This document shows, piece after piece, positions 34,104 through 42,514 of a stretch of 64,000 nt of DNA; position 1 is the stretch's first letter, and each line of letters opens with the position of its first letter. The position numbers and the translations under genes are program-made. A model generated the notes under the pieces. The model had not been told where the DNA came from. It saw only the letters and a program-made list of their open reading frames with translations, and made no database searches. The stretch is from JAKVAV01 sp047632755 (GTDB lineage: Bacteria; Bacteroidota; Bacteroidia; Flavobacteriales_D; Cryomorphaceae), in NCBI GenBank assembly GCA_047632755.1, contig JBLIDT010000004.1, positions 62,001 to 126,000 on the forward strand. Reading direction: 5' to 3'.

Positions 34104-35210
34104 ATGAAATTATCCCCTTTAATGCTTTTGGCATTTTTGATGCCATTTTCTTCTTTTAGCGAAGGCGATCCCGTAAGGCGGGATACAGCCTCGGCCATGG
34201 TTGTTTATGACGCTGAAGTAAAATTTGTCCCACGGGCAGATTACTCCGCGGCTCACTACGAAAACGTGATTGATTCTTTGGTTATGCTGGACACTGTTCC
34301 GGTTTCGCTCATCAATCAATTGAGCATTTATAAAACACTTTCCGAAAAGAGCCCCTCTGATCTTCCAGCTATTATTGACAGTATTTTTGATTCGAATGAG
34401 GTCAATCAAACAGCCCTTAATGCCGTGAATATTTACATGGCTGCGGTAGATCGTGCAATTGAGAAAATTTCGGGGTTTGCGCTATATATACCAGCTGACG
34501 ATAGTCCATATCCCGCCAATACATTTTACCAAGAATGGAATACTCAGGTACCCAATCCTTTTCGGAATAAGCTTACAAAGTTTGATTCGACCTTAACGCT
34601 ATTGTTGGTTGATAGTCTTTCAAATTGTGGCTTTCAAACTCCTTTTGATGGGGTCGTAACCAGCCATTTCGGCTGGAGATATGGAAGAAACCACAACGGT
34701 ATTGACATCGATTTAGAAGTGTGGGATCCTGTCCGCTCAGCTTTTCCTGGTGTGGTGCGAGTTGCTCGTTATTACAAGGGTTTTGGTAGGGTAGTCGTGG
34801 TGAGGCACCACAATGGATTGGAAACACTTTATGCCCACCTTCACCGCTTTAAATCGAAGCCAGGTGATATTGTAGAAGCAGGTGAGGTAATAGGTCTAGG
34901 TGGTAGTTCAGGAAACTCTACAGGTTCACATCTTCACTTTGAAATCCGTTTTCAAGGTGTTCCGATTAAGCCTTCTCAAATTATTAATTTCAGGATGAAC
35001 GAACTGCGAAGCAATGTGATTCAGCTCAGTAGATCGGGCGCTTTCTTGACCGCCGTTCCTGAAACAAACCAGTATCAAGTGAAAAAAGGTGATTACCTTT
35101 ATCGCGTTGCTCGCCTTTTCGGGCTTTCAGTTGAAGAGCTTTGTGCTATGAATGGATTGAAAAATACCGAATCTCTTAAGGTGGGCCAAAAGTTGATAGT
35201 TGGCACTTAA
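34104..35210 (+). CDS. Exported M23 peptidoglycan endopeptidase with LysM domain
   Basis: 368 residues with a signal peptide (MKLSPLMLLAFLMPFSSFS). The N-terminal ~180 residues are helical and variable. The M23 (LytM) domain at about 190-300 has the zinc ligands in GWRYGRNHNGIDIDLEVWD and HLHFEIRF and the catalytic His in ETLYAHLHRF. A C-terminal LysM domain (YQVKKGDYLYRVARLFGLSV EELCAMNG) binds peptidoglycan. It would cleave peptide cross-links in the periplasm during growth or division. Its stop overlaps the next start in TAATG. Confidence 0.93.
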   Translation: MKLSPLMLLAFLMPFSSFSEGDPVRRDTASAMVVYDAEVKFVPRADYSAAHYENVIDSLVMLDTVPVSLINQLSIYKTLSEKSPSDLPAIIDSIFDSNEVNQTALNAVNIYMAAVDRAIEKISGFALYIPADDSPYPANTFYQEWNTQVPNPFRNKLTKFDSTLTLLLVDSLSNCGFQTPFDGVVTSHFGWRYGRNHNGIDIDLEVWDPVRSAFPGVVRVARYYKGFGRVVVVRHHNGLETLYAHLHRFKSKPGDIVEAGEVIGLGGSSGNSTGSHLHFEIRFQGVPIKPSQIINFRMNELRSNVIQLSRSGAFLTAVPETNQYQVKKGDYLYRVARLFGLSVEELCAMNGLKNTESLKVGQKLIVGT

Positions 35211-35983
35211 TGCGGATTCGAGTAGGTCTAATTTTACTTCTTCTTTCAGTTCTTTCTTCACCTCTTCTCGCACAGAAGGTGCCACCCAAACTGAGTTTTG
35301 GCGTGGAGATTCGTTCGCTTCAAAATTTTGGGGTATTGGGCGCAGACGGCGTTGTTCTGGCTGATACCGGTAATGAATTCCGAAGCGTTTATGAATTTGC
35401 GGGAGGGCTTGGCTTTGGCGGTGTTGTTAGAATTAAGCTGACCGATTTCTGGAATATTGAAACCGGTATCAACTATACTAGGCAGAGGTATGATCTCGAT
35501 TTTCGTGATCTGTTAACAGGCCAAACGGATAACACCCAATTAAACGTCATTTCTTATGCAATCCCCTTGAAGGGACTGGTATATATTCAGCTCGGGGAAA
35601 AGCTCTTTGCGAACGTAGCATTGGGAGTTTCTGCCAATTTCATTGCCAGCAATGTTGAAGCGTTTGGATTAGGAAATGCTTTTTCTTTTGGTGGCTTGAA
35701 AACTAATGTCGTGGACGGAGCCATGCTTGGTGGAGTAGGGGTGGAATTTCGAACTGAAGAGGATGGTTATTTTTATTTGGGAGGCTCGTTTCATCAACCT
35801 TTTGACGACATAATGACTACTCAAGTCAATTACCAAAGAGATGGAATTCCTCCAGGATTTGCCGCTCGAAGTGTTATTGAAGGAGCTTATTTTGCCATTG
35901 ACTTTCGATACTTCTTTCCTACTGCCAAGGAAGACAAGAGGCCCAAGGTTAGGGTCGTCAAGCCCGATTGGAAAAATATGTAA
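35210..35983 (+). CDS. Outer-membrane beta-barrel (porin-like) protein
   Basis: 257 residues with a signal peptide (LILLLLSVLSSPLLAQ). Amphipathic strands characteristic of the Bacteroidota PorT/OMP beta-barrel family follow: FSFGVEI-like openings, FWNIETGINYTRQRYDLDF, LKGLVYIQLGEKLFANVALG and AYFAIDFRYFF near the end. It is coupled to the M23 peptidase by a TAATG junction, so it may help position or export the cell-wall enzyme. This is an inference from linkage only. The role is unknown. Confidence 0.65.
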   Translation: MRIRVGLILLLLSVLSSPLLAQKVPPKLSFGVEIRSLQNFGVLGADGVVLADTGNEFRSVYEFAGGLGFGGVVRIKLTDFWNIETGINYTRQRYDLDFRDLLTGQTDNTQLNVISYAIPLKGLVYIQLGEKLFANVALGVSANFIASNVEAFGLGNAFSFGGLKTNVVDGAMLGGVGVEFRTEEDGYFYLGGSFHQPFDDIMTTQVNYQRDGIPPGFAARSVIEGAYFAIDFRYFFPTAKEDKRPKVRVVKPDWKNM

Positions 35984-35985
35984 TA

Positions 35986-36018
35986 AAAAAGCCATCGCGC
36001 AGGGCACGATGGCTTTCA
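35986..36018. terminator. Terminator between convergent genes
   Basis: AAAGCCATCG (35988-35997) and CGATGGCTTT (36007-36016) pair around a nine-base loop. On the minus strand a T-run follows (CTTTTTTATTA), closing yceI. On the plus strand the U-run is weak. Confidence 0.85.
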
Positions 36019-36037
36019 AAATTAAGTTGACTTTGAA

Positions 36038-36646
36038 TTACTTAGTCGCTGAAAGCACAAATGTCAATTCAACGTCGTCATATATTGTCTTGTCACCAAG
36101 GTCATCAAAGAAAGAACCAGAACCGTAGCGAATATCATACTTCGCTCGGTCGAATTCGGCGCTACCGTTTGATACCAAACCTGTTCCTTTCATGGCGATC
36201 AATCCATCAAATTCTATTTCATGACTGATTCCTTTTAAGGTTAAAGTTCCCTTGATCTTGTAATTCGCTTCTCTGTCTTTCGCTCCTTTGATTGGAGTAA
36301 ATGAAGTGGCCACAAATTTACCTGTAGGATGAGCTTCTATACCAAAGAAATCGTCAGACTTCAAGTGCCCAACGAGCTTCATATTTGTCCCTTCGTCCTT
36401 TAGATCCGTACAAACGATTGACGTCATGTCAATGTCAAAGGTAGCGGCTACGGGCATTCCGTCTTGCACGGTGAGATTTCCTGCTTTGATAGCTAGTGTT
36501 CCTGTGTGTTCTCCCGTCACTTTCTTTCCTGTCCAAAAAATAGTGCTTTTTTCAGTGTTGATTGTGTACGTTTCTTTTTCTCCCGATCCTGCAATGGCGG
36601 AAACGCTTAATAGGGCTGCTGCTAGAAATGTTACTGTCTTTTTCAT
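36038..36646 (-). CDS. Exported YceI-like protein
   Basis: 202 residues with a signal peptide (TVTFLAAALLSVSAIAGSG). The YceI lipocalin-like barrel is shown by YTINTEKSTIFWTGKKVTGE HTGTLAIKAG, GHLKSDDFFGIEAHPTGKFV and the end VELTFVLSA. Family members bind isoprenoid-type lipids in the periplasm. The gene follows marR by 15 bases on the same strand and is probably controlled by it, an arrangement often seen in Bacteroidota. Confidence 0.92.
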   Translation of the reverse strand: MKKTVTFLAAALLSVSAIAGSGEKETYTINTEKSTIFWTGKKVTGEHTGTLAIKAGNLTVQDGMPVAATFDIDMTSIVCTDLKDEGTNMKLVGHLKSDDFFGIEAHPTGKFVATSFTPIKGAKDREANYKIKGTLTLKGISHEIEFDGLIAMKGTGLVSNGSAEFDRAKYDIRYGSGSFFDDLGDKTIYDDVELTFVLSATK

Positions 36647-36661
36647 GTTTTGAATGTTGAT

Positions 36662-37117
36662 TTATGTTGTTCTGAGTTTATCGAGGAGGTTATTTAATTG
36701 TTCCGCCTCTTTTGTTGTTAATGCTTTTTTATGGTCTTTATGTAGAATATTCATCTCATTGCTTGCGGCTTCCAGCACCTCTAGTCCTTTTTCATTGATG
36801 ATTACATCTACTTTTCTTCGGTCTGCTTTGCATTCTTTTCGGTCTACCAAACCTTTTTTTCTCAATGTCTCTACTATTCTGGAAGCATTGGAACTCTTGT
36901 CTAGCATGCGCTCAATCAAGAGGTTTACCGATGCCGCTTCGGGGTATTGTCCTCTTAGAATCCTCAATAGATTGTACTGTGGTAGCGTTACGTAGTATTT
37001 GCGAAAGAGCTTTCCTTCTTCGTATTCAAGCCAACGAGAAGTGTAAATTATATTCACCACTAGCTTTTCAAATTCTGACTTGAACCTCTTCTGCTTTATG
37101 GCTTCTTCAATTTTCAT
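36662..37117 (-). CDS. MarR family transcriptional regulator
   Basis: 151 residues with a winged helix-turn-helix: LPQYNLLRILRGQYPEAASV (helix 2-3 region) and NLLIERMLDKSSNASRIVET LRKKGLVDR, followed by the wing CKADRRKVDVIINEKGLEVL. N- and C-terminal helices form the dimer interface. The gene heads the marR-yceI unit. A perfect TGTAGCTACA palindrome lies between its -7 and -33 elements, and the -7 element ends four bases before the ATG. Autorepression with ligand release is the likely mode. The ligand is unknown. Confidence 0.9.
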   Translation of the reverse strand: MKIEEAIKQKRFKSEFEKLVVNIIYTSRWLEYEEGKLFRKYYVTLPQYNLLRILRGQYPEAASVNLLIERMLDKSSNASRIVETLRKKGLVDRKECKADRRKVDVIINEKGLEVLEAASNEMNILHKDHKKALTTKEAEQLNNLLDKLRTT

Positions 37118-37121
37118 GTTG

Positions 37122-37156
37122 CAAATATATGTGTAGCTACATTAATAACCGCAACA
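37122..37156 (-). promoter_or_regulatory. marR-yceI promoter with palindromic operator
   Basis: On the minus strand: a TTG (37152-37154) as -33, and a perfect TATATTTG (37129-37122) as -7, four bases from the ATG. Between them is the 10-bp palindrome TGTAGCTACA (37132-37141). A second palindrome, ACATTAATGT, lies about 20 bases further upstream. Confidence 0.55.
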
Positions 37157-37203
37157 TTAATGTGAAATTTTCTCAATTGAGTCGGCTTACCGACACCAAT
37201 GGC

Positions 37204-37211
37204 TACATTTG
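37204..37211 (+). promoter_or_regulatory. -7 element before a GTG start (MutS-like gene)
   Basis: TACATTTG matches the consensus. It covers the in-frame TTG at 37209 and leaves six bases to the GTG at 37218, which is therefore the probable start. Confidence 0.5.
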
Positions 37212-37217
37212 CCGACC

Positions 37218-39011
37218 GTGAATCCCGAGAAAACATACGAGCAGATTTCCAAAGAGTACTCTTCTAGGATTGTCGACTTAAAAAAGCGCATCGCTTTCTT
37301 CGGCTGGGGTAGGCTCGTATTGTTCGTTTTGGCGGTAGCTGGAATTTGGTACTTCAGCGATCAGGGCAACGTTGTCCTGGGAATAGGTATCGTCAGTTTT
37401 GCAAGTTTTCTCATCGTGGTTAGGCGCCACGTAGATTTAAAAAACGAAAAAGACAAAGCCAGCAGGATTAAGAAATACGCTGATTTTGAGATTTCTTTTT
37501 TAAATCGAAAGACAAAGGGGTACGATACGGGTGCTGAATTCATCGATCCAAGCCATCCTTATACTTCCGATCTCGATATTTTTGGTTCCTCTTCTATTTT
37601 CGAATACCTGAACCGATCCAAGTCTTCCCGAGCAAAGGGAATACTTGCAGATCTCCTCAAGAAAAGCGAGACGGATTCTGAGACAATTCTTGGAAAGCGC
37701 GAACTCATCAAGGAGTTTGGCGATAAGCCCGAGTTTATTTTCAGCTATCTAGCTGGCTCTGAGAGGTCTGAAGAAGAAAAAGCATCGGGATCAAATTCAC
37801 CCGCTGCAAAGTCAATCAAGCCTTATCCCAAATGGGCGCTGATTCTTCTCACGATTGTCTTGCCTGCCATCATGCTTTCGCTGACGTTGCTATTCATTCT
37901 CGATTTAATAGAGTGGTCGATCTATTTTCAATTGATCCTTTTATCAGCGATTCCAGTCATGGTCTTTTTGAAAAAGAATATGAATGACTTCACCACTTAT
38001 GAGGAACGTTTGAAGACGGCTGCTACCTACAGCAATTCTTTGGCTTTGTTGAGAGGTCACCATCCAAATTCAGAGTCACTCAAAGACTTATTTGAAAAGG
38101 CTGAATTGGCGAAGAGCGAAGGAGCAATTGAGTCGCTTAAAAAGATCAATGGAGCCGTTGATAGTCGCAACAATATTTTTGTCGGAATCATCCTAAATCT
38201 TTTGCTGCTGTGGGATTTTCAATGCCATAGACGCCTAGCGAATTGGGATAAAGAATGGTCCGAGCGTTTTGATGGATGGGTGGATCTGGCTCATCAAATG
38301 GAAGCACTTTTTTCCTTTTCTATTTACATTCATAACCATCCTAATTTCAGCTATCCAGAGATCTCTTCCAACGAAGAGTTTGTTTTAAGTGGTGCCAACC
38401 ATATTCTTCTGAGCACGCAGGGTATTCCAAATGACTTTGAGATTTCAGACGATCGAAAATTCATTATTGTCACTGGAGCGAATATGGCCGGAAAGAGCAC
38501 CTTCTTGCGAACGGTAGGAACCAACTTGCTTCTTGCGATGAACGGACTTCCCGTTCCAGCGCAGCTCATGCGGTTTCGCCCAACGCGAATATTTACCAGT
38601 ATGGTGACCGCCGATAACTTGGGTGAGGGCGAGTCCTACTTTTTTAGCGAACTCAAACGGCTAAAAGAGCTCACGACTATCTTGGAAAATGAGGAGTCAC
38701 TGTTCGTTATTCTGGACGAAATATTGAAGGGTACCAATTCGGTAGACAAAGCCGAGGGCTCCAGACTTTTTATGGAGAAACTGCTCGATCTCCCTGCACG
38801 CGGATTGATTGCAACGCATGATCTTTCTCTTTGCGAAATGCAAAATGATCATCCGTTGGCCATCAAGAATTACTCCTTTGAGGTTGAATTTAGAAATGAC
38901 GATTTACATTTTGACTACAAACTCCGCGAAGGGGTTTGTCAGAACATGAATGCTCGTTTTCTTTTAGAGCGAATGGGGCTTACCAAAACTACCGAACCAA
39001 CAAAGGCGTAG
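37218..39011 (+). CDS. Membrane-anchored MutS-like ATPase
   Basis: About 597 residues from GTG 37218. Two hydrophobic helices lie near residues 30-65 and two more near 210-250, so the protein is membrane-bound, unlike true mismatch-repair MutS. The C-terminal ATPase has Walker A GANMAGKSTFLRTVG, a Walker B VILDEILKGTNSVDKAEGSR and an ATHDLSL H-loop. The mismatch-recognition and connector domains of MutS are missing. This Bacteroidota-type family has no established function. Its last 23 bases overlap the 3' end of the deiminase gene on the other strand. Confidence 0.85.
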   Translation: MNPEKTYEQISKEYSSRIVDLKKRIAFFGWGRLVLFVLAVAGIWYFSDQGNVVLGIGIVSFASFLIVVRRHVDLKNEKDKASRIKKYADFEISFLNRKTKGYDTGAEFIDPSHPYTSDLDIFGSSSIFEYLNRSKSSRAKGILADLLKKSETDSETILGKRELIKEFGDKPEFIFSYLAGSERSEEEKASGSNSPAAKSIKPYPKWALILLTIVLPAIMLSLTLLFILDLIEWSIYFQLILLSAIPVMVFLKKNMNDFTTYEERLKTAATYSNSLALLRGHHPNSESLKDLFEKAELAKSEGAIESLKKINGAVDSRNNIFVGIILNLLLLWDFQCHRRLANWDKEWSERFDGWVDLAHQMEALFSFSIYIHNHPNFSYPEISSNEEFVLSGANHILLSTQGIPNDFEISDDRKFIIVTGANMAGKSTFLRTVGTNLLLAMNGLPVPAQLMRFRPTRIFTSMVTADNLGEGESYFFSELKRLKELTTILENEESLFVILDEILKGTNSVDKAEGSRLFMEKLLDLPARGLIATHDLSLCEMQNDHPLAIKNYSFEVEFRNDDLHFDYKLREGVCQNMNARFLLERMGLTKTTEPTKA

Positions 39012-40770
39012 CAGTTCTTCCAAAGACTCCTTCTGCCACGACCGTATAAACTCCCGGGGCTAAGTCGTTCACGAATACTGAGAGTCTCCGATCACCGGTT
39101 AACGTTCCTGAATGAATTTCTTTCACCACTTTTCCTGTGATATCGGTCATGTAAACAGTCACATCCAATTCTCGTTGCGCGTTGATGGGAATGCTTACCA
39201 AATCTGTAGCTGGATTTGGGTAGACATTTGACAAGCTGATGAGATCTTGCGTTTTTACTGAAGTAATCGTTCCCAAGACTTCAAAACTCCAGAATCCTTC
39301 GGGAGCGACAATGGGTCGAACTTGAGTTTTACCATTTTCGGCAATAGCCAAAACGTAATATTCGATGATGGATCCTACTTCTTGTGCAGGAATATCCGCC
39401 AGCCATTCTACACCTTCCCCTTGGGTCATTTCGACCACGTTAAATTCATCGCTGCCTGCGAGCCTCCAATGCATAGTGGAAGACGCGATACCCGATCGGT
39501 GTTCAGCCGTCGCCGTCACTTCGTAAGGGTTTACAGTGTCATCTGTATCAGCCAAGGCATTGTGTACAATTAGCAAAGGATCACTTACCCCAACGCTATG
39601 AGTGATGCAGTGAATCGCACCGGCAAGAGCGATGATCTGACTTCCCTGGTCATCGCAGTCAATGGGCACGAGAGTGTAGCCAGGTAATAATTCCTCATAA
39701 ATCCTAGCTGCAGTGGTATCGTACTCTTCGCGATAAGAAGGGTAGATAAAGGTCTTATTTACAAAGACGCCATTGGTGTATGTTCTGTAAAAACCAGCAG
39801 GGTTGTCATCGGGCCATAATCCGCTTGGAGAATCGGGCATTGGGATTCGGATTACTTCATAGTCTTCGCCAAAGTAATTCAAGAAATTATTGACTACAAA
39901 GTCAATGTTTGCATTGATCTGCGGCCCATCGGCGATTCCATCTGGATAGGATCCTACCAAAAGGGTTTTTTCGTCCAGCAGTTTCATGTGCATGTCAATG
40001 TGATTGATGATATCGTAAGGGAGCGCATTCATCTTTATGTACCGGTCAATTCCTTGAAATTCGCCAAGTATATTGTCTATTTCTTCTTCATCCTTTACTG
40101 TTACGTTGTAAGGATTTCCAAGCTCGTTTTCTTCCAGAATCAATTCACTGGCAAAGGCCGCCCCTTGGCCATCTGACATGAAGTTTCCACCCGTATTTAC
40201 CAAGTCATTTGGTGCTGAGGTAGTCGCGTATAAATTGATTCCCAACACGTCGGCCAAAACATCGGGAATGACATCATCATCAGGACGAGGACGGTTGTAA
40301 ATCCAATCGACCAAGGTCAATGTATCGACACGATTTCCATAGACAGTATTCGCGCCGTAGTCGCGTATCCATATCGAGTTTGACTCGGCATCGACAATCT
40401 GGACATTCTCCAAACTAGACAATGGCCCTCCGGCAGCACCCCCCATTAAATAGCTTTCAGTGGAGCTCGGATTTTCACTGAATATGATCACCTTGGTTTC
40501 TTCCATCGCAGCTCTGGTTATTTGCTTCAGAATGCTTGGAAAACCCTGCCAGGTGATGGTCAGTGCCTGAATCTCTTCCCACTCTGCCATCGTTCTCAGA
40601 TTCTCAAACGGAGGAGGAGTTTCAATTCCTTTTGCTTGGGAAAAGCTGTAGCTCCCCATTTTGGCCTGTTCAGCTTCAGTCATGAAACGCGGTAGGATTT
40701 CTTCCGCTTCTTGGGCTGTTGCCAAAAGGCTTACCGCCAATATACTTAGGGAAGTAAAGATTTTTTTCAT
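38989..40770 (-). CDS. T9SS-secreted agmatine/peptidyl-arginine deiminase family enzyme
   Basis: 593 residues: signal peptide (IFTSLSILAVSLLATAQ), a catalytic alpha/beta propeller (about 45-400), an Ig-like domain (about 405-510) and a type-A sorting domain (LSNVYPNPATDLVSIPI, LAPGVYTVVAEG). Catalytic elements of the guanidine-modifying family are visible: Asp in SIWIRDYGANTVYG, His/Asp in NHIDMHMKLLDEKTLLVGSY and Cys in GAIHCITHSVG. The order catalytic, Ig-like, sorting domain matches P. gingivalis PPAD. It should hydrolyse agmatine or peptidyl-arginine outside the cell, and which of these is not clear. Confidence 0.87.
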   Translation of the reverse strand: MKKIFTSLSILAVSLLATAQEAEEILPRFMTEAEQAKMGSYSFSQAKGIETPPPFENLRTMAEWEEIQALTITWQGFPSILKQITRAAMEETKVIIFSENPSSTESYLMGGAAGGPLSSLENVQIVDAESNSIWIRDYGANTVYGNRVDTLTLVDWIYNRPRPDDDVIPDVLADVLGINLYATTSAPNDLVNTGGNFMSDGQGAAFASELILEENELGNPYNVTVKDEEEIDNILGEFQGIDRYIKMNALPYDIINHIDMHMKLLDEKTLLVGSYPDGIADGPQINANIDFVVNNFLNYFGEDYEVIRIPMPDSPSGLWPDDNPAGFYRTYTNGVFVNKTFIYPSYREEYDTTAARIYEELLPGYTLVPIDCDDQGSQIIALAGAIHCITHSVGVSDPLLIVHNALADTDDTVNPYEVTATAEHRSGIASSTMHWRLAGSDEFNVVEMTQGEGVEWLADIPAQEVGSIIEYYVLAIAENGKTQVRPIVAPEGFWSFEVLGTITSVKTQDLISLSNVYPNPATDLVSIPINAQRELDVTVYMTDITGKVVKEIHSGTLTGDRRLSVFVNDLAPGVYTVVAEGVFGRTATPLLVR

Positions 40771-40786
40771 GATGGCAATGTAAAAA

Positions 40787-40816
40787 GAAAGGCTCGAAAT
40801 TTCTTTCGAGCCTTGA
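40787..40816 (-). terminator. Intrinsic terminator of the blaI-blaR1 unit
   Basis: AAGGCTCGAAA (40789-40799) and TTTCGAGCCTT (40804-40814) form an 11-bp stem with a four-base loop. A T-rich tail follows on the minus strand. Confidence 0.88.
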
Positions 40817-40836
40817 CTGTGGATGGGAATCTTAAG

Positions 40837-42081
40837 CTATTCCAATTCAAAGTTTATTGGAAGAGTCAATAACACCTTCACTGCTTTGCCATCTTGCTCC
40901 CCTGGAGTCCAAGCGGGCATTTTGCCAAGGGTTTCTAGCGCTGCATTTCGAAGCGCGACACTTGCTATCGACTTAGCATTTACAACTGCGGGTTCAGTCA
41001 CATTTCCAGCTTCGTCTATGATAAAGCTCACTAGTACTTTACCTGATTCATCTGATTTACTGGCAGATTTAGGATAGACTGTATTTTCAGACATAAATTT
41101 AAATAGTCCATCCATGCCACCCTTAAACTCGGGCATTTTTTCTACGACTTCGTATAATTCATCACCTGTATTTTGAACCAATATACTACTGGCCAGAGGT
41201 GTTGAGTCAGTTTCTGTAGTAGAATCTTCTTTGGTACAACTGTGAAATAGCAAGGCTACTGCTAAAACGGGAATGGTTAATAGATACTTCATCTTTCCTG
41301 TTTGTTTAGTTTGATTTATCATTTGTATTCTGGATTTGAGAAGTGATTTTTTGGAGAATTGGTGACCGAGCAGATTTACGGGGACTCCACCTAACGATTG
41401 GCTTACCAAAACATGAGAGTAAGTGATGGAGTTGGAGAATTTCACACACACGACCTCGTCTGCTCGAAACTCATGGTTTTCTTCTAAGGCGAATTCTAGG
41501 AAATAGACAGCAGGATTAAACCATCCGAAAATTTTCACTAGTTGAATAATAAGTTTGTCAATGGAGTGCTTCTCGTTGACATGGACTCTTTCATGTTCAA
41601 GAATCCATTCTTTATTTTCAGTCGGAATGTTTTTGCCCAAGGCGACCAAATTGAAAAAACTCCATGCTTCCACAGAGTCTGTTTCGATTAGTTTTAAAGA
41701 GGAATCAGTGCTCTGTGAATTCCGACTTAAAATGGACAGAATGCCGAAGAGTCTTTTGATAAAAACGATCGAACCTATCACTACCCCACCGATATAAACC
41801 GATGCCAAGGCATCCTGAAAAGAAAAACTCAGAACTGTTGGAGAATCGGCTATTGCGTTAGGTGAGATGGTGATTCTTTCCAGACCAATGACGGGCAATA
41901 TGTTCGAAAGCGGTTCGAGATAACTGATACCAGGAATCGTCCAAGCAAGGAAAACAGAAGAGATTAAAACCAATCTATTGGCTAGGTAATTTTTCTCTTT
42001 GCGCAATGCAAAATAGTAGAAGAGGGCGAACAAGGCCAGATAGAGATTTGCCTCCAATGCGTATAGAATAGTGTCTATCAT
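40837..42081 (-). CDS. BlaR1-type M56 membrane metallopeptidase fused to a TonB C-terminal domain
   Basis: 414 residues. Four helices frame the M56 zinc protease, with HExxH in WILEHERVHVNEKHSIDKLI and the downstream ENHEFRADEVVC. A further helix (YLLTIPVLAVALLFHSCT) follows, and then a periplasmic TonB C-terminal domain (about 325-414: SGKVLVSFIIDEAGNVTEPA and LGKMPAWTPGEQDGKAVKVL LTLPINFE). The penicillin-sensing domain of true BlaR1 is absent. The gene overlaps blaI by four bases. By analogy it would cleave or otherwise inactivate the BlaI-like repressor on a cell-envelope signal. Confidence 0.9.
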   Translation of the reverse strand: MIDTILYALEANLYLALFALFYYFALRKEKNYLANRLVLISSVFLAWTIPGISYLEPLSNILPVIGLERITISPNAIADSPTVLSFSFQDALASVYIGGVVIGSIVFIKRLFGILSILSRNSQSTDSSLKLIETDSVEAWSFFNLVALGKNIPTENKEWILEHERVHVNEKHSIDKLIIQLVKIFGWFNPAVYFLEFALEENHEFRADEVVCVKFSNSITYSHVLVSQSLGGVPVNLLGHQFSKKSLLKSRIQMINQTKQTGKMKYLLTIPVLAVALLFHSCTKEDSTTETDSTPLASSILVQNTGDELYEVVEKMPEFKGGMDGLFKFMSENTVYPKSASKSDESGKVLVSFIIDEAGNVTEPAVVNAKSIASVALRNAALETLGKMPAWTPGEQDGKAVKVLLTLPINFELE

Positions 42082-42449
42082 TTCTTCTTGGTTTTAGCGT
42101 CTTCGATTATTTTCAATAGTTCATCTAGGTCAGAGGTGTTCATGTTCTGCTCTTTGATGAAATAGGAAACGAGGTTTTTTGCGGAGCCACCGAAGTAGCC
42201 TTTCACTACTTTTTCGGCTGTGTAGGCGCGGTACTCTTCTTTACTGATTGCGGGAATGTATTTGTGTGATTTCCCAAATGCCTCGTGCGCTACAAAATCT
42301 TTGTTCTTCAAAATTCGCACAATAGTCGAAACAGTATTGTAAGCGGGCTTTGGGGTGGGATAGCGCTCAACTATTTCTCGAACAAAGCCTCCATTCATTT
42401 CCCACAAGTACTGCATTACCTGCTCTTCAGCCTTGGTTAATGTTTTCAT
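42078..42449 (-). CDS. BlaI/MecI/CopY family repressor
   Basis: 123 residues with a winged helix: LTKAEEQVMQYLWEMNGGFV REIVERYP, KPAYNTVSTIVRILKNKDFV and AHEAFGKSHKYIPAISKEEY, followed by a helical dimerisation tail. The family binds palindromes and is removed by its membrane partner, here encoded four bases into its own 3' end. Two identical-type palindromes overlap its promoter, so it should repress itself. No beta-lactamase gene is nearby, and its other targets are unknown. Confidence 0.92.
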   Translation of the reverse strand: MKTLTKAEEQVMQYLWEMNGGFVREIVERYPTPKPAYNTVSTIVRILKNKDFVAHEAFGKSHKYIPAISKEEYRAYTAEKVVKGYFGGSAKNLVSYFIKEQNMNTSDLDELLKIIEDAKTKKK

Positions 42450-42453
42450 GAGT

Positions 42454-42496
42454 CAAATGTAACTAAAAACTTAGTTCAATAACTAATTATTTAGTT
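42454..42496 (-). promoter_or_regulatory. blaI promoter with two tandem operators
   Basis: The -7 element TACATTTG (42461-42454, minus strand) ends four bases before the ATG. Two palindromes AACTAA-N4-TTAGTT lie at 42461-42476 and 42481-42496, with centres 20 bp apart (two helical turns). A TTG at 42479-42477 (minus strand) between them could be the -33. BlaI dimers bound here would block the promoter. Confidence 0.7.
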
Positions 42497-42514
42497 AACA
42501 AATGAAAACAGTAC

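Noticed and set aside
37218..39011. DNA mismatch repair MutS
   Set aside because: It lacks the mismatch-recognition and lever domains and has membrane helices. Only the ATPase is shared.
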